Source: Symsagittifera roscoffensis
Lineage: Eukaryota; Xenacoelomorpha; Acoela; Convolutidae
Direction of reading: 5' to 3'
Length of the DNA: 64,000 nt
Assembly (NCBI RefSeq): GCF_963678635.1
Contig: NC_087062.1
Coordinates: 98,945,705-99,009,704 of the forward strand
Position 1 is the first letter of the stretch. Every line of letters starts with the position of its first letter. Below the pieces are notes generated by a model. That model was not told the origin of the DNA. It made no database searches and saw nothing but the letters and a program-made list of their open reading frames with translations. The position numbers were made by a program, and so were the translations under genes. Positions 1 to 10,679 of this stretch are shown here, piece after piece.

Positions 1-229
1 CTCCCGAGCACTTCAGCAGCCGCAATAAACCAGTATACCCTAGATCTATTGAGCCTAGCAGAGACTAGTTAAACAACCTGAGACTAGATAGTATAAGAGT
101 AAGATTAGGATCGGTATTAGACTAAGAAGTTGCACGAATCTATCCGGCCGAAAATAAGATAGCGTGACGAGCAGACGGTGTACCCTATCCGAAATTACTC
201 TATGAGTTAACCAACTCGGTCATAACTCA
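1..229 (+). repeat. 5' LTR, 3' portion only
   Basis: This is the terminal 229 bases of the 5' LTR, ending CATAACTCA, with no mismatch to the 3' LTR. It contains AATAAA at 24-29, a candidate polyadenylation signal. The U3 part and promoter lie before the window. Confidence 0.93.
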
Positions 230-231
230 TC

Positions 232-254
232 TGGTGCGACCATAAGTCTCGAAC
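232..254 (+). other. Primer binding site for minus-strand synthesis
   Basis: Two bases after the LTR end, the sequence reads TGGTGCGACCATAAGTC and onward. TGG is the expected complement of a tRNA CCA end, so the primer tRNA should end GGTCGCACCA. The reverse complement of the longer stretch also contains GTTCGAG, like a T-loop, but the loop-to-CCA spacing is one base short of canonical. Pairing beyond the first ten or so bases is therefore uncertain, and I do not name the tRNA. Confidence 0.75.
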
Positions 255-316
255 AAGACCTTAATAGCTTAGAATTAACCAAAATAGATTAGAAATTAGA
301 CAAAAACGTTTAAAAA

Positions 317-550
317 ATGTTATACGACAATAATTTAATCGAAATGTCTCTACGACTCAATAGATCAGAGCCAATATTCCGAACCATAACAGAACTACCC
401 GGAGTTGGAAGAAGACCTCGAACCAGAGACGACATACGACAAAGTAGAAACTTGCCATATAGCTACATGATAGTTAGGCAAAAACCAGAACAAACTTTTA
501 TATTTAGAATACTACTGGCAATGAATTTAGATTTTCATTTGCAAACATAA
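317..550 (+). CDS. Possible 77-residue leader ORF
   Basis: An ATG-initiated ORF of 77 codons sits 60 bases after the primer site. It is Arg-rich in the middle (near residues 30-45) and resembles nothing I recognise. It could be an upstream regulatory ORF or simply chance in a G-poor leader. No downstream ORF overlaps it. Confidence 0.22.
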   Translation: MLYDNNLIEMSLRLNRSEPIFRTITELPGVGRRPRTRDDIRQSRNLPYSYMIVRQKPEQTFIFRILLAMNLDFHLQT

Positions 551-880
551 AACCTTGAAGTTAATCTTCAAAATCATTTCAGGCGCTACACAAAATTATT
601 AATATACAATCACGATTGATAAAAAGATCTAAGATCGTTTTCCTAAAACTCTGCAGTAATATACAAAACATGTTTGAAAAAAATTTATTGAAAAATAAAA
701 ATAAAAATTAGTAGCATGACAATAAATGGTTAGTAATCATAAATCATCCTGTTGTTCCAGCTCCATCATCTAAAACATAACAGCAATCATAAACCCACTA
801 ATATCATCAAAACACTAAATCTTTCCTTTACACACATTTAAAATTTTATTAAAACTTAAATTCACTTAATTTTAAAACCA

Positions 881-965
881 GATCATCAAGGCTTATCCTT
901 GGATCTTAAATCATTTTCTACTTAATTAAATTTCAAATTTGATCATCAAGGCTTATCCTTGGATC
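881..965 (+). repeat. Duplicated leader hairpin
   Basis: Two exact 25-base copies, at 881-905 and 941-965, start 60 bases apart. Each reads GATCATCAAGG, a five-base loop, then CCTTGGATC. The CAAGG/CCTTG stem makes two identical stem-loops. Confidence 0.75.
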
Positions 966-1482
966 AAACAGAACAACTTTGTTCTCCCCCACCCACTTAA
1001 TTAGTGTCTAACGACCTCAAACGTCGATTCACTACCCAACCCTTTCTAAAGACCTAAGACTAATAGAAATTTTTAAACAAAACTAATCATTCAAATTAGG
1101 ATAAACAGTGAAGAACTTCGGTTATTCATCCTTCACTTGACCCCCCCTCTTACCAGACCCAGGATAAATCTTAGACTTAGTAAGTTTAAAATAGTATCTA
1201 ACGAACTACTCGCGTTCTAATTATACCTGAACCCTGTGGATCGATTTACTATTCTCCAACCCTTGAACACAATCACTACCCCTAAGTAAGATTAAGTAAG
1301 TTAACACCTTAACTTATACTAGCCACGAGAAAGTAAAAAATCATTCTTCGGAATCGATATACTTTTCTCTCCAACCCTGAACAAATAGACCCAGGTTAAG
1401 CTAACCAAAAAATCGTAAGAACTAACAGTTTAAGGAAATAGAAACCATTTAACAACCTTTTGCATCCGTCATCCTAAACCTT

Positions 1483-1950
1483 ATGTCATTTAAAAACCTA
1501 GGAAATAAACAAACAATCGTTTTACACAATTGTGAAATAGATAACAAAAAATACGACCTTGTAATCACACCTCATACACAAACAGTTGGATACATTCGAA
1601 CAAAACGACAAACACTAAAAAGAAAAATAATAACGAAACAAAGACAAATAACACGAAAAAGATTTTCAAAAAATCGAAACGCATTTTCAGAATCAGAAAC
1701 CAACAGTTTAGACGAACTTTACAAACTAAAAGAATCAATAGATAAAAATTGCCCACTTCACGATCAATTATATTTTTCTGACTCAGAAACAACTTCAAAT
1801 TCATCAAAAAGAGGAAAAAGAAGAATAAAAAAGCAGTATAAACACAAACCAGTACATTTATACAATTGGAACCAACCAATTCGACACATTAATAATTACA
1901 TATTAACAGTCATGGAACGAAAAAATGAGCTCAACGCACACCCCAGGTGA
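1483..1950 (+). CDS. Small basic ORF upstream of Gag-Pol, unknown function
   Basis: A 155-residue protein that I do not recognise. It begins at the first ATG after the non-coding leader. Lys/Arg-rich clusters lie near residues 40-65 and 108-122, with a short acidic/Ser segment near 68-105 (SESETNS, SDSETTS). The composition would suit nucleic-acid or nuclear targeting. Its last 26 bases overlap the start of the Gag-Pol ORF, which is in the +1 frame. Frameshifting, leaky scanning or reinitiation could therefore link the two. No zinc knuckle or capsid motif is visible. Confidence 0.6.
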   Translation: MSFKNLGNKQTIVLHNCEIDNKKYDLVITPHTQTVGYIRTKRQTLKRKIITKQRQITRKRFSKNRNAFSESETNSLDELYKLKESIDKNCPLHDQLYFSDSETTSNSSKRGKRRIKKQYKHKPVHLYNWNQPIRHINNYILTVMERKNELNAHPR

Positions 1951-4900
1951 AGAAAGTCCAGATGATGATGAAATCTTTCCTTTTATAGTAGATGCAACCA
2001 CTGATAGAGGACAGCATATATTTTGCAAAAATTTACCTATAAATTTATTTGAACCCGGAATCAGTCCATGTAAAACAGAGTTCCCAGATGTAAAAATCAA
2101 AAGACAAATCATAGACCACTACTTAAAAGATATATGCAATATAACACAACAGTATGGAATCTACTCCATAGAATTCACCTCACCAAACCATAATAATAGA
2201 AAATATACAATTCAAACAGACGATCTTGATTTAGAATTTTCAAAAGTTTTTTCAGAATATATAAAAAGCATCCAATATTATAACTCACAAAGAGCAAACT
2301 CCATATTCACCAATGAAGTTTTCGCAATAATATATAGTTATATTTCGATATTAGAAAACGAAATCCCAATAACAAATGTCTCACCGACAGAAACATCTAA
2401 ACATTTGAAAGTACGACATGAAATCACACTACTCTCTAGTTATTTAAACATCATTAAAGAAAATTTCACGAAAGACGACGTTTCACAACATACAAAACAC
2501 GATCTACAAAAAATTTTGGCATGGTTCATAATAGATTATTTCACACACAATATTGATTTAATTGCACAAGCAAGAAAAAATTTTAGACCCCAAAACTCGA
2601 ACGATGATACCGCTATCACAGAACAATCAGATTATGTTTGGGACCCCGAATGGTCTCATCCCGCATTTATAAGCTTCCCACAATCAATCTCAAGTCAAGC
2701 AATAAGTACGATATCTTACATAAGAGATTATGTAAAGGTAATACCATTAACCATTGATGCAACACCATTAAACTATAATACATTTTTGCCCGATACACAA
2801 AATAATAGTTTAAACTCTACAGTCATACACAATGAAAACCTCAATGGAACTAGGAATCTTACTCAACAAGATATCCAGACACCATCACACTTCATAAATG
2901 AAGAAATTGTACACACAACAACTACACAACAAAGTATTTCACCAATACGCCCAAATTTAACAACACCAAGAAATACAAATCCTTCACAAACACAGGTAAC
3001 CTTACAATCAACCGTTAAACCTTCGGTTGCTCCTAAATATTCACATATGGATTACCAAACATACAGACCCATGACAATACCATCAAAAACACGCAAAACA
3101 TTCACTAGAAACAACTTTGCAGACCATAATTATAATTATACACATCCATCAAAAACATATAACCAACCACAAAGAAATTTTAACCAATATACAAGATCTC
3201 GAAATTGGGATAACCCAATGACCCAACCTAATTCAATAAATTTCCAAACAAATCCTCCACAGGATCACAGTGAAAATTACCCATTTTTTCAACAAAATAA
3301 AAATAAAAAACAGACATCTTATCAAATGGATTATTTATCCTCAGATGATGATTTCTTACAACCAGATATATTTGCACAAAATACTCAAGAATATCGTAGA
3401 CAAGGAATACAGAGAACACGTACAAATCATAGAAATTTTTCTCCACAACCAATTCAACAACAAAATCTAATTAATACACAATCTTTTCAGCCAATTCAAC
3501 AACAAAATCCAATGACTGCACACTCGTATCAACCATCACAAATGCAAAATGAAATACCACTCCCATATTATCTCCAACAACATGAAATAAATAGAAACCA
3601 ACTTTCAAATTTTTCTCAAATGCCAAATGCAGCAGAATCATTACAAATGACAATGAATCCATACCTTATGGGTGGATCATCAATAACATCAAACAAACCT
3701 TTAATGGTTTTCACAGGAACAGACCCTGAATACTCTGTAGAAGATTATTTAAATGCAGTAACAGCAAACCTGATTTTAAATATTGGACCTGAACCAATTA
3801 ATACGCCACTACATCAAAATTGGATACATCGACGCACAGCGTTAATACAAACAACCCTAGATGGCGCAGCCCAAAAATGGTTTTCAGTACTACCTCTAGA
3901 AATAAAATCAAACTGGAAAAGGTTTACACAGGAATTTTCAAAAATGTTTGACTCCGAAAGAAACAAACAACAACAAAGAGTTTTATGTAATGAAATTCGC
4001 AGATTACCAAACGAAACCATCAAGCAAATAGCAGTACGAATCGAAACACTAGTTCGAAAAGCATATTCATTAAATACACACGACTATAAAAACACAAAGA
4101 TGACAGAAATCTTAATGATGACCTTAACACCACAATTAAGGAAAATAGCAATAAAAAAGAGAGCATCCCATCCTTCTTCAATTCGAGAACCCGATTTAGA
4201 TTTTCGAAAACTAGTAGACAAATTAGAACAAGCAGAAATCACGATGAAACTAGAAGAAACGGAAAATCTGAAATTACAATACGTTAACAGAATTGAAACG
4301 ACTCCCACTAATATTAATAATATACAGGAATCAGAGACAGACCTCGTTGAAAAAATCACTGAAATACTCAATATTTACGAAAAGAACCCAAACTTTAAAG
4401 GCAAACCATCTTTCAAAAAATGGTGTAATTATTGCCGACGATACGGACATAGTATTTCCGAATGTAGACAAAAACAGCAAGACAATCAAAATAAACCTCA
4501 AAAATATAAAGAACCAAATAAATCATTCTATCAATACATGAAAAAAGATCAAAATCTACCGAACAAAACAGTCTACAGCAACAACAGTTCAGGAAAACCA
4601 CTCCCGAACAATACAAATTATACAAGAAATCAATCACCATATAACTCAAGTTATAGAGGAAGATCACCAGAACGAAGAAACACGAATAATTCATCACAAA
4701 ATCACTACAATAGACCAAATAGTCGAAATAACTACTCCAGATCAAATTCAAATACACAACGATTTGTTTCTAGATCTAATTCCCAATCAAGAAATAACTA
4801 CTATCCAAACAACCTATCACGAAATTCATCATACAATAGGAATAGAAACTACTCCTATAATCGAAATAGAAGTTATTCAAACAACCGAAACCAAAATTAC

Positions 4901-7900
4901 CCGAACAATCAATCAAGGAATAACTCATATAATAGATCGAACTATAACAGACCAAACAATAATTACCAAAACAGATCGCGAAATAATTCACAAAACCGAC
5001 ACTCAAGTTATAATAATCGTTATAGAAATTATTCCCAATCACCACACCGGAATAATAATAACTATAATAATTCTAATAATCGCCACAGAAGTAGTACACC
5101 TAAACATCAAAGACAAATCAATCAAGTACAATCTAATCCAGAAACAACATCAGACCCTCCAGGTATTGATGACACAGTAACTGATACGTTACAACTCAAT
5201 CAAATAAACTGTACATCATCAGATTCAGAAAGTGATACTGAAAACACTCTTTCTATCAATATGATAAAAGTCGAAAATGACTATGAATCTGTCATATATG
5301 AACAACCCTTTTCATCACACATATATGAAAATCAATCAGAATTTCTTCAAAATTATTACACTACACCCATAAATTCCACACCAACGACGCAAGAAACAAA
5401 TGAGATTAACACTACAAATCAAACCAATAAAAATACCAAAACAAAATGCTTGAATACAAACCACATTTATCAAAATATACAAAAAGAACAACCCAAAGAA
5501 AAAATTTGGACAATACCATTTCTCTTAGAAAGCCCAAGAAATAAAGAATTTCAACCACCAGACCTTGAAATAGATTTTTTAATTGATTCAGGAGCAGAAT
5601 CAAACATAATAAACATCCCCACATGGAATGAAATAAAAACTTTACACCCAAAGCTAACACCTCTTGAAACCTCCAGTAAGTTAGCAACAGCACAAGGATC
5701 AACATTGATAAACTACGGAAAAATCCAATTATTTCTCCTCCCCACCAGAACAATGGAGCAAAGCAAAATTTTAAATAAGCCATTTAAACAAATATTCCAT
5801 ATCACTGATATTAAATATAATATCATTGGAATACCATTTATTTCGAAGTATATACCAACAATTAACATACTAAATAGTAAAATATTAATCAAAGATAAAT
5901 ATACAAAAACAAAAGAAACATCCTTAACATTTTTTCAAAGATTAAATAAACAACCGCCATTCTTTTCAAAATTCTACCCGATATTTAACCAACAAAGAAA
6001 ACACCTAAAACCACTATCAGGAAATATCTATAATTTTTCAATCAAACAAGTTCACCAATATGATAAAGAACAAAACAAACAAAAATTTTATATGTCAGAA
6101 TTTGAATTCAAACCTATTCACAAATTTTTCAAAATCACAATCTCATCCATAAAATATTTGAAAGATTCGAATTCCGATATCATTTCCTTACATGTCTATA
6201 ACAACACACCTTACCAAGTAACATTACCTTTAGGACTTTTAGGATATTGTGAAACCAACGCTACAATATCACCAATACACGAAAAAGCCTATCGCGTAAA
6301 TAATATACTCCAATTACTAGATATTTGCCAATCTACAATTCTTAATGAAGAATTATCTATAAATAATATAATAAGTAACGAAAACAGAAATACGGATTAT
6401 TTCACAAAAACTCCATATTTCAAACCTACATTCAACATAAGTAACTACACAGAGGACCAACAGAAATTTTTAACAATGTTTAATTTCCAACATTCACAAA
6501 TAACACAAGACGAATTCGAAAAGTTAGCCAAACAGCTAATTAAATATTCATCAGTCTATGCAACATCAAAATTCGATGTTGGAAAAATCAGTTCATCACT
6601 ACATCTCCCGTTAAAACCAGACGCAGTTTTCAAAAAACAGAGAGCAAGTAAAGTACCAATTCACTTACATGATAAAGTGAACAGATTACTCGACATTTTA
6701 GAACAATACAACATTATATCACCAGTAAACAAAGAAGAACAACCAAAAGGCAACACATTTATCAACCCTGTTATCATTCTAGCTAAAGGAGAATCATTAA
6801 AAATCGTTCTCGATGCTAGATACCTCAATTCACTTATAGATGAATCAAAATGTAATTGGCCCATTGAACCAATACAAGTTATTTTAACAAAAATAAACGG
6901 CAAATACTTTACAACCGCCGATATGAATAGTGCATACAATCAAATGCCACTAGATGAACAATCACGACGTTTAACACAATTTGTTATCGGAAACCAACAA
7001 TATGAATTCAACCGCTTATTCTATGGAATATCCATAGGACCAGCAGCATTTTCAGCTTTTATGAGCAAAATTTTTAGACCACTAATACTCAAGAAAAACG
7101 CAATCACCTATTTAGACGATGTTTTTATGCAATCACAAACAAAAGACGAGATGTTCAATGTTTTAGAAAAATATCACCAAATACTTCAGAACGAAAATCT
7201 GAAGGCCGCCCCCGATAAATCACACTTCTTTTTGACAAGAGTTAAATTCTTAGGACATAATATAGAAAGAAAAACAATCACTCCATTGAAATCACGCATT
7301 GACGCTATTCAAAAACTTCAACCACCAACAAATAAAAAGAAAATCCAAGAATTTCTTGGAATGTTAAACTTTTTAAGTAAATATGTTTCTAAAATGCAAT
7401 TATATCTACGACCATTTTATAACATCCTTAGACAACAAAATAATTTTGAATGGAACACAGAACATCAAACACGATTTGAAGAAATAAAGAAACTTTTAAC
7501 TGAACAAATTTCAAACACAATTCCAGATTCAAATCAACCATTTTATGCAATGTGCGATGCTTCGAACTTTGGCATCGGTGCAGCACTATTACAATCACAT
7601 AATGGTACAAATAAAATGAACCTCATATCAGCAAATTCTCGATTATTCACTCAAGCAGAGCTACGACTCTCAACTCTAATGAGAGAATGTACAGCCATAA
7701 TATATACACTGACAGAATATGAATTTCTGATACTTGGATCAAAACATCCAACAGTTCTATTCACAGACCATAAACCAATCATCTTTCTCTTTACACAAAA
7801 ATCTAACCCAAACCACCGAGTTTACAGATTTCAACTAATTCTAATGAAATTTCCAAACTTACATATAGTTTGGACTGCAGGAAAAAATCTTGCATTACCA

Positions 7901-9982
7901 GACACCTTAAGTCGAAATACACCACCTGAATTACTTACACGAAAAACAACAGTTGAAATACCCAAAAACATAAAATTCTACCTTGCAGAAAACGAAACAT
8001 CACCCCGATTGGAATGCAAATATGCAGTAAAAACTGACGTTGAACAATCACAAATAAACAATCTACAACACTTCCCACTTTATTTAGATTGTCAAAATAA
8101 TCACTATGAAGTTGATCTACTTGGAACATCAACTTTTAAACCAATCCCATATTCACAATGGATAAAAAATAACACCCAACAAAAAAGAGTAAAACCACAC
8201 TCGCATAAAAAAGACAATTTTCCACTAATTGAAAAAGAAGATTTAACTGATAAAATAAATTTATCAGGACCACAAACAAATGATTCAAAATACACAATAA
8301 ATCAAGTTTTTGACCTTCACGACCCACTTGATACAATACCCTTATCTAAATTCGAAATTGAAAACATTTTTCTCCCTCCAACAGAAACGATTACAATTTC
8401 AACACTGAAACAATATCAAAATCTTGACCCGATAATTAGACAACTAAAATCATGGCACAAATATAAAACTAAACCTGTCAAGGCAGATACAACCATTCTA
8501 GGAAACAAAACACTCCTCCGATACTTTCGCAAATTTAACAACACAACAATTAACGAAAATACAGACCTTTTAGAGTATAACCTGAATGAATCTACAGTTC
8601 CCTGTCTCCCTTTAAGTATGATTCTTATAGCTTTTAATATTTCACATACACAAAATATTAAAGGACACTCTGGATCAGAAAAAACATATTCAAACTTTAT
8701 ACAAAATTTTTACTTCCCAAATGCACCAATTTGGATAAAAGTACTATGCAATGACTGTATAGTATGTCAACTAAATAAACCTTACCCAAATCAAAAACAA
8801 ATAGCACAAAAACAAGATTTTAAAGGACAAAGCTTGTACTTTAACCATCGTATCTCATTTGATACCAAAGGACCAATTTCACCCTCATCCGAAGGAAACT
8901 CCTACATTATGGTAATTGTTGACGCATTTACACATTATGTAGCACTTAACCCAGTACCACATTGTAACGCTTATTACGCTTACACAACACTCTATGAACA
9001 CTGGATAGCAAAATTCGGACTACCAGAAATTTTAGTTACAGACAACGGTACAGAATTCATAAATAATGAAATTATCACACTATGTCATTTATATAACATT
9101 AAACACAAACCACGTACATCTCATGCACCTTGGACAAACGGCTTAGTCGAAGGTATGAACCGTTCATTACAAGAATATCTTAGATGTATCATCAACGGAA
9201 ATGATACAAAATATACCGAATGGTCAGCAGATGTAAAATTATTTCCCTTAGCATATAATTCACAAATTACGACAACTTTAGGAATGTCACCATACGAAAT
9301 GGTTTTTAACCAAAAGCCACGCAAACCAATAATGTTTACAGCAAATTCTCATAAAAACGCACAAGGTTATTGTCAACCAAATAAAGACTCAATTTGTTAT
9401 AACCTACCTTTACATACACACGATGAAGATCATTTTCATCACCCACAAATTCTTAAACTAGCCTCCGGTACACACACCGAATGGATTCTAAATAGAGATA
9501 AAAAACACAATGAAATTTATCAAAAAATAACAAAAAAGTTATTACAAAGACAAAACATTAATGAACAAATCAATTCACGTTTTACACCAGCCTCCGAATT
9601 AAAAATTGGAACATTTGTTTTAATACCTAATTTTAATACTCAAAAAGGAATTTCTAAAAAATTACAACCCCTTCGAAAAGGACCATACCAAATAATTGCA
9701 AGACCCACTGATGTCACATATAAAATTACCGACTCAAACAAAAAAGAAATCGTTCAACATCGAAACAACCTATTACCTTATTACCCAAAAGAATACGCAC
9801 TCCGCGAATTAACTCAATTATACTCTCTCACAGGATTAAAAATCATTCAAAATGAACCACATCTGAAAAACACAGAACAAAATGATAACCCCACCGAAAA
9901 TCAAACCACAAAACCAATCGCCACCAAAAACAATACACAAAACCATAAAGAATCCCCAAAACAAAAAAAAATAGAAAAATGA
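1925..9982 (+). CDS. Gag-protease-RT-RNase H-integrase polyprotein, single ORF
   Basis: A 2685-residue polyprotein that packages, copies and integrates the element. Residues 1-590 are Gln/Asn/Pro-rich. About 594-750 match a retrotransposon Gag (capsid-like) domain. A CCHC knuckle has C834, C837, H842 and C847 (CX2CX4HX4C). Residues 870-1070 are an Asn/Arg/Ser/Tyr low-complexity tract. An aspartic protease shows DSGA with D1221. RT (about 1555-1790) carries YLDD at 1729-1732. RNase H has D1878, E1921 and D1948. The integrase zinc region has H2241, H2248, C2278 and C2281. Its catalytic triad is D2313, D2373 and E2409, with 35 residues between the last two. A C-terminal LRKGPY segment near 2583 is the GPY/F-like module typical of Ty3/gypsy. 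Gag and Pol are fused without a stop or frameshift, so proteolysis and expression ratio must be controlled another way. All catalytic residues look intact. Confidence 0.97.
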   Translation: MSSTHTPGEESPDDDEIFPFIVDATTDRGQHIFCKNLPINLFEPGISPCKTEFPDVKIKRQIIDHYLKDICNITQQYGIYSIEFTSPNHNNRKYTIQTDDLDLEFSKVFSEYIKSIQYYNSQRANSIFTNEVFAIIYSYISILENEIPITNVSPTETSKHLKVRHEITLLSSYLNIIKENFTKDDVSQHTKHDLQKILAWFIIDYFTHNIDLIAQARKNFRPQNSNDDTAITEQSDYVWDPEWSHPAFISFPQSISSQAISTISYIRDYVKVIPLTIDATPLNYNTFLPDTQNNSLNSTVIHNENLNGTRNLTQQDIQTPSHFINEEIVHTTTTQQSISPIRPNLTTPRNTNPSQTQVTLQSTVKPSVAPKYSHMDYQTYRPMTIPSKTRKTFTRNNFADHNYNYTHPSKTYNQPQRNFNQYTRSRNWDNPMTQPNSINFQTNPPQDHSENYPFFQQNKNKKQTSYQMDYLSSDDDFLQPDIFAQNTQEYRRQGIQRTRTNHRNFSPQPIQQQNLINTQSFQPIQQQNPMTAHSYQPSQMQNEIPLPYYLQQHEINRNQLSNFSQMPNAAESLQMTMNPYLMGGSSITSNKPLMVFTGTDPEYSVEDYLNAVTANLILNIGPEPINTPLHQNWIHRRTALIQTTLDGAAQKWFSVLPLEIKSNWKRFTQEFSKMFDSERNKQQQRVLCNEIRRLPNETIKQIAVRIETLVRKAYSLNTHDYKNTKMTEILMMTLTPQLRKIAIKKRASHPSSIREPDLDFRKLVDKLEQAEITMKLEETENLKLQYVNRIETTPTNINNIQESETDLVEKITEILNIYEKNPNFKGKPSFKKWCNYCRRYGHSISECRQKQQDNQNKPQKYKEPNKSFYQYMKKDQNLPNKTVYSNNSSGKPLPNNTNYTRNQSPYNSSYRGRSPERRNTNNSSQNHYNRPNSRNNYSRSNSNTQRFVSRSNSQSRNNYYPNNLSRNSSYNRNRNYSYNRNRSYSNNRNQNYPNNQSRNNSYNRSNYNRPNNNYQNRSRNNSQNRHSSYNNRYRNYSQSPHRNNNNYNNSNNRHRSSTPKHQRQINQVQSNPETTSDPPGIDDTVTDTLQLNQINCTSSDSESDTENTLSINMIKVENDYESVIYEQPFSSHIYENQSEFLQNYYTTPINSTPTTQETNEINTTNQTNKNTKTKCLNTNHIYQNIQKEQPKEKIWTIPFLLESPRNKEFQPPDLEIDFLIDSGAESNIINIPTWNEIKTLHPKLTPLETSSKLATAQGSTLINYGKIQLFLLPTRTMEQSKILNKPFKQIFHITDIKYNIIGIPFISKYIPTINILNSKILIKDKYTKTKETSLTFFQRLNKQPPFFSKFYPIFNQQRKHLKPLSGNIYNFSIKQVHQYDKEQNKQKFYMSEFEFKPIHKFFKITISSIKYLKDSNSDIISLHVYNNTPYQVTLPLGLLGYCETNATISPIHEKAYRVNNILQLLDICQSTILNEELSINNIISNENRNTDYFTKTPYFKPTFNISNYTEDQQKFLTMFNFQHSQITQDEFEKLAKQLIKYSSVYATSKFDVGKISSSLHLPLKPDAVFKKQRASKVPIHLHDKVNRLLDILEQYNIISPVNKEEQPKGNTFINPVIILAKGESLKIVLDARYLNSLIDESKCNWPIEPIQVILTKINGKYFTTADMNSAYNQMPLDEQSRRLTQFVIGNQQYEFNRLFYGISIGPAAFSAFMSKIFRPLILKKNAITYLDDVFMQSQTKDEMFNVLEKYHQILQNENLKAAPDKSHFFLTRVKFLGHNIERKTITPLKSRIDAIQKLQPPTNKKKIQEFLGMLNFLSKYVSKMQLYLRPFYNILRQQNNFEWNTEHQTRFEEIKKLLTEQISNTIPDSNQPFYAMCDASNFGIGAALLQSHNGTNKMNLISANSRLFTQAELRLSTLMRECTAIIYTLTEYEFLILGSKHPTVLFTDHKPIIFLFTQKSNPNHRVYRFQLILMKFPNLHIVWTAGKNLALPDTLSRNTPPELLTRKTTVEIPKNIKFYLAENETSPRLECKYAVKTDVEQSQINNLQHFPLYLDCQNNHYEVDLLGTSTFKPIPYSQWIKNNTQQKRVKPHSHKKDNFPLIEKEDLTDKINLSGPQTNDSKYTINQVFDLHDPLDTIPLSKFEIENIFLPPTETITISTLKQYQNLDPIIRQLKSWHKYKTKPVKADTTILGNKTLLRYFRKFNNTTINENTDLLEYNLNESTVPCLPLSMILIAFNISHTQNIKGHSGSEKTYSNFIQNFYFPNAPIWIKVLCNDCIVCQLNKPYPNQKQIAQKQDFKGQSLYFNHRISFDTKGPISPSSEGNSYIMVIVDAFTHYVALNPVPHCNAYYAYTTLYEHWIAKFGLPEILVTDNGTEFINNEIITLCHLYNIKHKPRTSHAPWTNGLVEGMNRSLQEYLRCIINGNDTKYTEWSADVKLFPLAYNSQITTTLGMSPYEMVFNQKPRKPIMFTANSHKNAQGYCQPNKDSICYNLPLHTHDEDHFHHPQILKLASGTHTEWILNRDKKHNEIYQKITKKLLQRQNINEQINSRFTPASELKIGTFVLIPNFNTQKGISKKLQPLRKGPYQIIARPTDVTYKITDSNKKEIVQHRNNLLPYYPKEYALRELTQLYSLTGLKIIQNEPHLKNTEQNDNPTENQTTKPIATKNNTQNHKESPKQKKIEK

Positions 9983-10122
9983 CCGAACAAATAATACCCC
10001 AAGAACAAATCGACAAATCAGAAAATAGAAAAACAACAAGACTCCGAAATCAACCACGTAAAAACTATAAAATATTCATCCCCCAATCTAAAATTTTAAA
10101 GAAAGTGGAATTTCAAAAGTAA
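9979..10122 (+). CDS. 47-residue basic ORF coupled to pol stop
   Basis: Its ATG overlaps the pol stop as ATGA (9979-9982), the arrangement used for termination-reinitiation. The peptide is hydrophilic, with an Arg/Lys-rich middle (RKTTRLRNQPRK). I do not recognise it. The same overlap recurs at 10907 and 14840, which supports this short ORF being real. Confidence 0.45.
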   Translation: MTEQIIPQEQIDKSENRKTTRLRNQPRKNYKIFIPQSKILKKVEFQK

Positions 10123-10679
10123 TTTTAACATTATACTTCACAATCTTGAAACCTCCGAAACATTTTTCATTTACATTTTTCAAAATAACATGCTGACAAG
10201 TACGCAATAATTCTAGTTCAAAATAGACCAATAGGATTCATCCAATCCGTCACTTTCTCTAACTCAAACTAAGACCAATTAGACGAATCATATAGAACTC
10301 CAGGCACATCTATAACTATAACTTTACGACCTCCAGGTCAAAAATAAGCAAACCACTCCAACTTGACAACTAAAATAAATATCACCATAATACCGTACCC
10401 CTCCCTTATCTAATAACCCAAAGATCAACAATATTTCCCCAACTCAGACCACGAATACCCCCAAGACAAATTTGTTAACTTAGCCTAAAGTAACAAAATG
10501 AACATTTCAATTAGCCTAAAGTATAAAAATCTCACCATACCCCGGATCATTTGACAAACAAAAATAAAGAAAAAGACGACCTCCCAATCACCATGAAAAT
10601 TGCCCCCAACAATTTTTTACAAAACTCAACCCACTTGTCAAAAAACTAATAAATATTCGACCAAGAGATCATTTCTTAA
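10123..10679 (+). other. Non-coding spacer between pol and membrane ORFs
   Basis: All frames contain multiple stops. A 13-base direct repeat, TTAGCCTAAAGTA, occurs at 10480-10492 and 10511-10523, the second running into GTATAAAAATC. The latter is TATA-like and could mark an internal promoter, but nothing confirms this. Confidence 0.5.

Larger units (their letters stand above)
255..1482 (+). other. Long non-coding leader of the retroelement
   Basis: About 1.2 kb lies between the primer site and the first sizeable ORF. It holds a pair of hairpin repeats (881-965) and three imperfect repeats of the form TCGATT-ACTA-CCAACCCT near 1024, 1238 and 1352. It also has a hairpin near 1107-1138 (GTGAAG/CTTCAC) and GTAAGT-like candidate splice donors near 1178 and 1284-1300. 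Packaging signals and donors for subgenomic mRNAs would be expected here. That role is inferred from position. Confidence 0.6.

Noticed and set aside
4764-5180. 138-codon + strand ORF rich in Ile/Thr
   Set aside because: Out-of-frame shadow of the Asn/Arg/Ser tract of the Gag-Pol ORF; its composition is explained by the repeated codons.
5412-5783. 123-codon minus-strand ORF inside pol
   Set aside because: Antisense shadow of the protease region; no start context or recognisable content.
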